A stretch of DNA of 7,643 bases from Solirubrobacterales bacterium (GTDB taxonomy: Bacteria; Actinomycetota; Thermoleophilia; Solirubrobacterales; Solirubrobacteraceae), in NCBI GenBank assembly GCA_026392325.1, contig JAPLCH010000201.1, forward strand, positions 1,242 through 8,884. The letters are read 5' to 3'. The position numbers and the translations under genes were made by a program. Shown piece after piece: positions 1 to 5,121 of the stretch. Position 1 is the first letter of the stretch. Each line of letters begins with the position of its first letter. The notes beneath the pieces are model-generated. The model worked only from the letters and a program-made list of their open reading frames with translations. It ran no database searches and had not been told where the DNA came from.

Positions 1-250
1 AGGCGACGCCTTCTTCAATCTCTGAGGCGCGTGGCGCGTATTTGATGAGCATGATGTCCGCTTGCGGATGGCCGGAGCCAAGGACTGGGGTCATGCTTCC
101 GCGTGGGCAGGCGTCGCAGTCGCGCAAGTCGTTTGCAAACTCGTTCAGTTCGCGAATCGCACGCTCCAGGTACTTCTCGCGGATTTCGTCATCAGTGATC
201 GACACAGGTGCTTCTTTGGACACGGAGGGATCAGGCTCCTTCCCCTGCAT
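1..250 (-). CDS. Uracil-DNA glycosylase-like protein (family 4 superfamily), 3' end cut off by the window
   Basis: Only the first 83 codons are present; the gene continues beyond position 1. The reading starts MQGKEPDPSV. After a charged, probably helical stretch (about residues 20-44) comes Cys45-x2-Cys48, then a segment resembling the N-terminal part of family 4 uracil-DNA glycosylases: two of the four Fe-S cluster cysteines, a VLGSG turn, a hydrophobic beta strand (ADIMLI) and an APxxxE loop. Known members excise uracil from DNA. The usual active-site loop GEAPG reads KYAPR here, so this may be a divergent subfamily or have a changed activity. The ATG start shares its A with the TGA stop of the upstream PHP gene (TGATG), which supports this start and implies translational coupling. 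No strong ribosome binding site is seen. The missing C-terminal half, with the other cysteines and the HPS/HPA-type motif, would decide function. Confidence 0.72.
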   Translation of the reverse strand, partial: MQGKEPDPSVSKEAPVSITDDEIREKYLERAIRELNEFANDLRDCDACPRGSMTPVLGSGHPQADIMLIKYAPRASEIEEGVA

Positions 251-2148
251 CAGGACTTGCGTGAGGCCTTCCGCACACGACGGCGTTTGCTCGCCGCCTT
301 TGCACTGTTGGGAGTGGCCTTGGTTTGGATGAACTTCAATGCTTGTACGAAGAAGAGGGAGCTTGGGGTGCGTGCAATGTCAGCTTCGCGGAGCGATTCA
401 AGGAACTCTTCAGGCCCGTCAAAATCGCGCATTGTGATTCTTACCGAGCCCAATCCTTGGGCTACATGTGAGTCAGACCCAGCGCCGGCGGGAAGCCGGT
501 ACTTGGCGGCGAAGCGAGCGGCTTCCTCGTTGAACGCCCCGACTGCGACTCGCGCGTTGTAGACCTCAAAGGCGTCAATCCGCTCAAGTTCTGCGAGCAG
601 GTGCTCGTAGTCCGGAACGCTGTGCATTCGGTCGAACGGATGTGGAACGTACGCAAGTCCGCCTTGAGCGTGAATTTCGTCAAGCGTTTCGCGCAGTGTC
701 ATGCCCTGGGGAATGCGCTTCTTGATGAAGAGTCCGATGACCTCACCTTGAGTTGCCGTCTTGACTTCTTCGGAGACGATGATCTTCACGCCGTTTGCTT
801 TGGCCTCAGCTTCAAGCGCGCCGGAGATCTCATTGTGGTCGGTTACTGCGATCGCACCCAGGCCCTTGGCGCGGGCTTCGGCGAGAAGGACTTCAACGGG
901 TGTGGCGCAGTCGTAGGAATGGTCGGTGTGCATGTGCAAGTCGACGTCAATCAGGGGGCGGTCAGCGATGCGCGCTGCAATATCTGGTCGGGCGCGAGTG
1001 TCGTGGCGGCGGCTGACCAGTTCGCTGCAGGCGGATTCGACATGGTCGAGCAGCACTTCAGGGGCGAGGCGGTCGCGCAGTCCGGCAGCTTGGTCCACCC
1101 AAGCCTTTGCCTTGTCAGCGTTGGTGATGATCACTTCAAGCTGTGCGGCGAGAGTCTGCTGGTCTCCAACGCCATAACAAGGCCCAAGTCGGCCGTCCTC
1201 GAGCAGGTGCTCGTGGACTGGGACTGTCGTCGCGACAGGCACGGCTCCTTCTGCGACCGCTGCAAGGATCGCAACCGGGCGTGGCGTCGCAGCAGTGCCG
1301 CCAATGATCACCACGTCAGCCCCCGCGATGAAGTCTTGTTCTTGCCCCGAGTCAACTTCAACGATTTCCACACGGTCGCGAATGTCAGCTCCGATTGATG
1401 CTGGGGGTGGTGAGCCAGGCTGAAGGCCGATTCGGGCATTCCAGTCACCTTCGGGAAGTTTGCGCAGGGCGCGAAGGGTGGTCCTGAGTGAGGCTCTTTC
1501 GCCGCCGATCACTTGGGCGATTGTTACTCCGGTTGATCCTTCTGCGCCGTTCTTGTCCGAAGCGGTGACGGATGGAAGAACGACGTTGACTCCGGCTGGG
1601 AGAGCATCGTTGATCGCAGGTACGGCAGTTGCGAAGTCCGCAAGGACAGTGTCAATCCGTCCGTAGAGAGCATCACCAAACCGCTTGCCAACGTCCGACG
1701 CGGGGAACCTTGGGTGCGGTCGGTGGAAGTGACCGATATTCAAGGCCCGTGAGTAGCGCAGCGCGGCCCCTGAGACGCCTCCGGGGAGCGGATCGTGCAA
1801 GTGGACCACATCTAGCTCCAGAGCCTCCAGAGCGTCTTCAAGTGATCTGGCTGCCCCGGCGGGAAGGGAACGCTTGGTGCGGCCGGTCAGCGGCAGCGCT
1901 TCACCGACTGAAATAACGATTGGATCTGCGCCGGGTGCTGGAAGTGCTGACGCAGGGTCCTTCTTGGCAGCAGCAATTGCACGCCGTCCAGCTGATGCGT
2001 CACTGGTGCTTCTGCCCGGGGCTAGTACGACAACCTGATGGCCACGCGCTGCCAGCCCGTTGGCGATCAGCCTGACCTGACCTGCGAGATGGCCTGGTGC
2101 GTCCCAAGGGACGGGCGATACCTGTGCGATTGCGAGAGGTTCACTCAC
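250..2148 (-). CDS. Fusion of a degenerate GT-B (GT4-like) glycosyltransferase domain with a PHP metallophosphoesterase domain
   Basis: The protein has 632 residues. Residues about 5-380 look like a GT-B glycosyltransferase: IAQVSP followed by AGQVRLIANGLAARGH (as in GT4 N-domains), VVHLHDP near 114-120, and a C-terminal Rossmann-like half (about 205-380). The positions expected for the GT4 E-x7-E nucleotide-sugar motif appear to be Pro289 and Ala297, so transferase activity is doubtful. Residues about 399-595 form a PHP domain with its metal ligands in place: DLHMH (His405, His407), TDHN (Asp437, His438), Glu460/461, PHP (His503) and SDSH (Asp559, His561). PHP domains hydrolyse phosphoester bonds of small molecules or nucleic acids; the substrate here is unknown. 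The tail (about 609-632) is strongly basic (SKRRRVRKASRKS). No signal peptide or membrane segment is seen, so it is probably cytoplasmic. The GTG start is preceded by pyrimidines rather than a Shine-Dalgarno, which suggests leaderless expression. It lies beyond the ino1 terminator and so needs its own promoter. Confidence 0.9.
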   Translation of the reverse strand: MSEPLAIAQVSPVPWDAPGHLAGQVRLIANGLAARGHQVVVLAPGRSTSDASAGRRAIAAAKKDPASALPAPGADPIVISVGEALPLTGRTKRSLPAGAARSLEDALEALELDVVHLHDPLPGGVSGAALRYSRALNIGHFHRPHPRFPASDVGKRFGDALYGRIDTVLADFATAVPAINDALPAGVNVVLPSVTASDKNGAEGSTGVTIAQVIGGERASLRTTLRALRKLPEGDWNARIGLQPGSPPPASIGADIRDRVEIVEVDSGQEQDFIAGADVVIIGGTAATPRPVAILAAVAEGAVPVATTVPVHEHLLEDGRLGPCYGVGDQQTLAAQLEVIITNADKAKAWVDQAAGLRDRLAPEVLLDHVESACSELVSRRHDTRARPDIAARIADRPLIDVDLHMHTDHSYDCATPVEVLLAEARAKGLGAIAVTDHNEISGALEAEAKANGVKIIVSEEVKTATQGEVIGLFIKKRIPQGMTLRETLDEIHAQGGLAYVPHPFDRMHSVPDYEHLLAELERIDAFEVYNARVAVGAFNEEAARFAAKYRLPAGAGSDSHVAQGLGSVRITMRDFDGPEEFLESLREADIARTPSSLFFVQALKFIQTKATPNSAKAASKRRRVRKASRKS

Positions 2149-2157
2149 TTGTAGGGG

Positions 2158-2178
2158 AGGATAGGCCGGCGCAGCAAC
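2158..2178 (-). promoter_or_regulatory. Candidate promoter (leaderless type) of the GT/PHP gene
   Basis: Read on the minus strand, GTTGCTG is followed by an 8-nt GC-only spacer and TATCCT, then 9 nt and the GTG start. TATCCT fits the loose actinobacterial -10 pattern TANNNT, and its distance from the GTG would place transcription start at or within a few bases of the codon. No Shine-Dalgarno lies upstream, and the preceding terminator implies that a promoter must lie here. TTGCTG is too close to TATCCT to act as a normal -35, so it may be an operator or extended element. Nearly the same arrangement occurs before the hydrolase gene at 7587-7608. The promoter role is inferred. Confidence 0.4.
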
Positions 2179-2208
2179 TCACGCTGTGGTTGGGCTCAGA
2201 AGTTCGCG

Positions 2209-2234
2209 AAAAAAAGACCGCCTTTCGGCGGTCT
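2209..2234 (-). terminator. Rho-independent terminator downstream of ino1
   Basis: On the minus strand a perfect 8-bp stem (AGACCGCC/GGCGGTCT) closes a GAAA tetraloop and runs directly into seven T residues. It starts about 60 nt after the ino1 stop. The T tract lies only on the minus-strand side, so it terminates the ino1 unit and separates it from the GT/PHP gene; there is no matching T tract for the plus strand. Confidence 0.93.
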
Positions 2235-2295
2235 GGCAATCAAGGAAGCAATCACCGGTGGACGCTCGCGCGCCCACCGGGAAGCAATTGCGTGA

Positions 2296-3576
2296 CTACT
2301 TCTTTGCGGCTGCCTTCTTGGCTGGAGCCTTCTTTGCCACGGTCTTCTTGACCGGAGCCTTCTTGGCTGGAGCCTTTTTGGCGACTGTCTTTGAAGCTGC
2401 TGACTTGCGAGCAGCTGGCTTTGCGACAGCCTTGCGCGTCTTTGGTTTGCCGGCGTACTTGGCGATGAACTTCTCTGTGTCTTCGCGGGCGACGTCGTCT
2501 GGCCGCTGATTCTGCGGAGACTTCATCAGGTACGAGGATGGACCATCAAGCTGTCCACCAACACCGTTGTTCAGAGCGAGCTTGCAGCAACGGACGCCAT
2601 CAATGACGATGCCCGCAGAGTTTGGTGAATCCCAAACTTCAAGCTTCATCTCGATGTTCAGTGGAACATCACCGAAGGCTTGGCCTTCAAGGCGAATGTG
2701 TGCCCACTTGCGATCGGTCAGCCATGGAACGTAATCCGACGGTCCGATGTAAACATCGTCCGCAGGCAGCTCGTGTTCCATGATTGATGTCACGGCGTTC
2801 GTCTTGCTGATCTTCTTGGACTCAAGGCGCTCGCGCTCAAGCATGTTGAAGAAGTCCATGTTGCCACCCACGTTGAGCTGTGAGGTGCGGACCATCTTCA
2901 CTCCACGATCGCCAAACAGGCGGGTGAGTGTGCGGTGCACGATCGTTGCGCCAACCTGGCTCTTGATGTCGTCTCCGACGATTGGGAGTCCGGCGCGCTT
3001 GAAGCGGTTGCTCCAGTACGGCTCGCGTGCGATGAACACTGGAATGCAGTTCACCATTCCGCAGCCGGCTTCGAGGAGGATCTGCTCGACGTACCACTTG
3101 GTGGCGTCCTCACTGCCGACTGGCAGGTAGGAGACGACAACGTCAGTTTTGGTGTCCTTGAGGACCTGAACGATGTCCACGGTCTCGCCTGGAGCCTTCT
3201 TGATGCGCTGCTTCAGGTACTTGCCAAGTCCGTCATGCGTCATGCCGCGCTGGACTGTGACGCCGAGGTTCTTTGGCACCTTGGCGAACTTCATCGTGTT
3301 GTTCTGACCTGACCAGATGGCTTGACCGAGATCCTTGCCGACCTTCTGGGAATCAATGTCAAACGCAGCACTGAATTCGATGTCTCCGACGTGGTAACCG
3401 CCGAGGTCCACATGCATCAGACCTGGGACTGGTTGCTTCGGATCAGCGTTCTTGTAGTACTCAACGCCCTGCACAAATGCTGATGCGCAGTTTCCGACGC
3501 CGATGATCGCTACCCGGACTTTGTCCTTCTGGTAGCGGGTTGTTCCGTTTGCTTTGCCGTTTTTGGCGGGGGTCAC
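2296..3576 (-). CDS. ino1: Inositol-3-phosphate synthase with a histone-like basic C-terminal tail
   Basis: This enzyme converts glucose-6-phosphate to 1L-myo-inositol-3-phosphate in an NAD-dependent reaction in the cytoplasm, the first step toward phosphatidylinositol and mycothiol-type products. The 426-residue protein has the Rossmann dinucleotide motif VAIIGVGNCAS (22-32), the family signature GDDIKSQVGAT (201-211, Lys205), LNVGGNMDFFNM (235-246) and KLEVWDSPNSAGIVIDGVR (311-329), all typical of the short prokaryotic form. That form normally ends near residue 370. Here about 50 extra residues (377-426) contain 18 Lys and 2 Arg and no acidic residue, built from AKKAP-type units like histone H1 tails. 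The GTG start is set by a strong Shine-Dalgarno, AAGGAGG at 3587-3593, 10 nt upstream. The gene follows the PIP synthase gene by 68 nt with no terminator between, so co-transcription is likely, and a strong terminator ends the unit. Confidence 0.96.
   Translation of the reverse strand: MTPAKNGKANGTTRYQKDKVRVAIIGVGNCASAFVQGVEYYKNADPKQPVPGLMHVDLGGYHVGDIEFSAAFDIDSQKVGKDLGQAIWSGQNNTMKFAKVPKNLGVTVQRGMTHDGLGKYLKQRIKKAPGETVDIVQVLKDTKTDVVVSYLPVGSEDATKWYVEQILLEAGCGMVNCIPVFIAREPYWSNRFKRAGLPIVGDDIKSQVGATIVHRTLTRLFGDRGVKMVRTSQLNVGGNMDFFNMLERERLESKKISKTNAVTSIMEHELPADDVYIGPSDYVPWLTDRKWAHIRLEGQAFGDVPLNIEMKLEVWDSPNSAGIVIDGVRCCKLALNNGVGGQLDGPSSYLMKSPQNQRPDDVAREDTEKFIAKYAGKPKTRKAVAKPAARKSAASKTVAKKAPAKKAPVKKTVAKKAPAKKAAAKK
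2312..2376. repeat. Direct repeat encoding part of the Lys/Ala/Pro tail of Ino1
   Basis: The same 20 bases occur at 2312-2331 and 2357-2376, offset by 45 bp (15 codons), within a larger run of imperfect repeats of AAG/GCC-type codons. The frame is kept, so the copies encode repeated AKKAP units. Such a repeat can change length by slippage or recombination while staying in frame. It is part of the coding sequence and shows no sign of being a mobile element. Confidence 0.85.
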
Positions 3577-3586
3577 GGTTGGGGTG

Positions 3587-3593
3587 CCTCCTT
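3587..3593 (-). promoter_or_regulatory. Strong ribosome binding site of ino1
   Basis: AAGGAGG on the minus strand lies 10 nt before the GTG start at 3576. It is the best Shine-Dalgarno in the window and fixes the ino1 start. It contrasts with the hydrolase, GT/PHP and large membrane-protein genes, which have none that is clear. Confidence 0.85.
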
Positions 3594-3644
3594 GGGAGTC
3601 CTAGGGAAATGACCGCGAGCCGATGGCCGCAGTGACCTCGGAGG

Positions 3645-4271
3645 CTACAGACCCGCGCCGCTGATTTCTGAATTGAGAGCCGTCCGCACATGTGAGATGC
3701 GCTGGGCGGTGGTCACAAACGAGAGTGCGGCGAGCAGATATACGGCTGGTGCGAGCAGATCAAAGTCGAAGATTCCCATGCCTTTTGCGAACAAGAGTCC
3801 AGCTGCGAGGATGACCACGCGGACCGGCCGCGTGGCGATTCCAACCTTGCATTCAACGCCCAGCGCTTCTGCCCTTGCTCGCGTGTAGGAGACCATCAGC
3901 GAGAGGAGCACTGCAAGGACGCAGGCTGCGACAGCCACTTCGTCGCCCCTGGATGTGAAGTAAACGGCGACGGCCGTAAGGACGATTCCTTCTTCGATTC
4001 GATCAAGCGTGGAGTCAAGGAATGCTCCGAACGGAGTTCCTTTGCCTGACATGCGCGAGTAGCGGCCGTCGAGCGTGTCCATGATTGAACCGATGATGAA
4101 TGCGAATCCTGCAAGCACGAACTGGCGTTCAAGTACGAGGACTGCGGCGACAAGGTTCAGCACAAGGCCGGTCATTGAGATTCCGTTTGGCGTCAGGCGG
4201 GACTCGATCAGCCTGTCTCGCATCATCAGGCCGAACTCGCCGGTCCCTGCCCCACTGCCTTCAGTGCTCAA
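3645..4271 (-). CDS. CDP-alcohol phosphatidyltransferase, probable phosphatidylinositol phosphate synthase
   Basis: The 208-residue integral membrane enzyme has several hydrophobic segments and the CDP-alcohol phosphatidyltransferase motif at residues 65-90, with spacing D65-x2-D68-G-x2-S72-R73-x8-G82-x3-D86-x3-D90. All four metal-binding Asp are present; the usual Ala before Arg is Ser. A second conserved part, SYTRARAEALG (128-138) followed by G-x3-RPVR, resembles actinobacterial PIP synthases (PgsA1-like), which join inositol-3-phosphate to CDP-diacylglycerol. The usual RxER reads RPVR. Phosphatidylglycerophosphate synthase is the main alternative, but the downstream ino1, which makes the expected substrate, favours PIP synthase. 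The TTG start overlaps the PAP2 stop as TTGA, with AAAGG (4279-4283) 7 nt upstream. ATG codons at 4226 and 4223 are weaker alternatives without a good ribosome binding site; the catalytic core would be kept either way. Confidence 0.88.
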   Translation of the reverse strand: MSTEGSGAGTGEFGLMMRDRLIESRLTPNGISMTGLVLNLVAAVLVLERQFVLAGFAFIIGSIMDTLDGRYSRMSGKGTPFGAFLDSTLDRIEEGIVLTAVAVYFTSRGDEVAVAACVLAVLLSLMVSYTRARAEALGVECKVGIATRPVRVVILAAGLLFAKGMGIFDFDLLAPAVYLLAALSFVTTAQRISHVRTALNSEISGAGL

Positions 4272-5077
4272 GAAGCTGCCTTTGTTGTGTGTGCGTGTCC
4301 ACGCTCAGGTTTGACCGTTTCGGTCGCCGGGCTGAACTGCCAACCCTCGTGGAACTTGCCAAGTCGGCGTGCGACCAGCCAGGCGATTCCGGCGGTGAAA
4401 GCACCGAGGAGTGCGTCGAAGAGGTAGTGATTGCCAGTGGCCACGACCACCCACGTTACGAGGAGTGGGTACAGAAGCCATGCCCGACGTGCCCAGCGGC
4501 GACTGACGAGCGCACTCATTGAGCCGCCGACCATCAGGGAGAAGCACACGTGCATGGACGGAACTGCGGCGTAGAGGTTCAGCAAAGCGCTGACTTTTTC
4601 ATTGTCAACCCGGGTGCCTGTCGCAAGCGCGATCGTGTCGGAGAATCCCCATTCGGGCATCAGGCGCGGTGGGGCTGTTGGGTAAAGGGCGTAGCCGACA
4701 AGAGCGAGCGCCATTGCCGCAAGGAACATGTTGCGGACAAAGTAGAAGGACGTGTTGCGGCGCAGGTAGATGAAGATCAGCGTTGAGAAAGTGATCAGGT
4801 AGTGGCTGTTGACATACATCCAGTCGGCAAAGCCGATCAGCAGGTCATTGCCGCGCGACCACGCTTGGATGCTTGGCTCAACAAAGACGTTGAGTGAGTT
4901 CTCAAGGTTGATTACCTGGTTGGCATTGCCAAAGGCTGTTGCCGCAGAGCCGTCAGCGAACCCACGGACCATTTGGTAGCCCACGTAACAGGACGCAAAA
5001 AGGGCGACCTGCCGAAGAGCATCGAGTGCCCCTTTCGGCAGAACCTTTCCCCCTCCAACACGCGGTTCAGCAGACAT
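4268..5077 (-). CDS. PAP2-family membrane phosphatase/phosphotransferase (inositolphosphotransferase Aur1/Ipt1-like)
   Basis: The 269-residue protein has about five to six membrane segments and the PAP2 (type 2 phosphatidic acid phosphatase) catalytic motifs: YPTAPPRLM (132-140, Arg138), AVPSMHV (171-177, His176) and GNHYLFDALLG (215-225, nucleophile-type His217, Asp221). The early ENSLNVFVEPSIQAW segment and the APPR motif are typical of the subgroup related to inositol phosphorylceramide synthase. Known relatives dephosphorylate lipid phosphates or move phosphoinositol between lipids, with the active site on the outer membrane face. It overlaps the PIP synthase gene by 4 nt, so the two are translationally coupled; a role in converting PIP to PI or in using PI as donor is inferred. 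The ATG at 5077 is preferred because AGGA (5087-5090) lies 9 nt upstream; a TTG at 5086 would touch that site and seems unlikely. The AGGA lies within TAGGAT, which could also be a -10 element. Confidence 0.88.
   Translation of the reverse strand: MSAEPRVGGGKVLPKGALDALRQVALFASCYVGYQMVRGFADGSAATAFGNANQVINLENSLNVFVEPSIQAWSRGNDLLIGFADWMYVNSHYLITFSTLIFIYLRRNTSFYFVRNMFLAAMALALVGYALYPTAPPRLMPEWGFSDTIALATGTRVDNEKVSALLNLYAAVPSMHVCFSLMVGGSMSALVSRRWARRAWLLYPLLVTWVVVATGNHYLFDALLGAFTAGIAWLVARRLGKFHEGWQFSPATETVKPERGHAHTTKAAS
4279..4283 (-). promoter_or_regulatory. Ribosome binding site supporting the TTG start of the CDP-alcohol phosphatidyltransferase
   Basis: AAAGG on the minus strand lies 7 nt before the TTG at 4271, inside the last codons of the PAP2 gene. 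Together with the TTGA overlap it supports a coupled TTG start over the in-frame ATG codons at 4226 and 4223. Confidence 0.55.
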
Positions 5078-5121
5078 AACCGTCAATCCTATCTGCCATT
5101 CGCTAAATGTTGAAATTTGGG

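Noticed and set aside
42..562. Plus-strand open frames crossing the left edge region
   Set aside because: The minus strand here encodes the end of the PHP gene and the start of a UDG-like protein joined by TGATG; the plus-strand translations are low-complexity shadows.
601..1398. Long plus-strand open frame (265 codons) opposite the GT/PHP gene
   Set aside because: It is antisense to a gene with clear PHP motifs, its translation shows no family motif and is rich in Cys and Arg as expected for a shadow frame in GC-rich DNA, and no ribosome binding site supports it.
2312..2376. 20-bp direct repeats as possible mobile-element or attachment-site remnants
   Set aside because: They keep the reading frame and encode repeated AKKAP units of the Ino1 tail, so a coding repeat explains them.
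2935..3312. Plus-strand open frame of 125 codons inside ino1
   Set aside because: It lies entirely opposite highly conserved Ino1 motifs and has no recognisable features.
3616..3630. Imperfect hairpin (GCGAGCC/GGCCGC) between the CDP-alcohol phosphatidyltransferase and ino1
   Set aside because: The stem is short with a bulge and a 3-nt loop, and no T tract follows on either strand, so it is not a credible terminator; read-through into ino1 is more likely.
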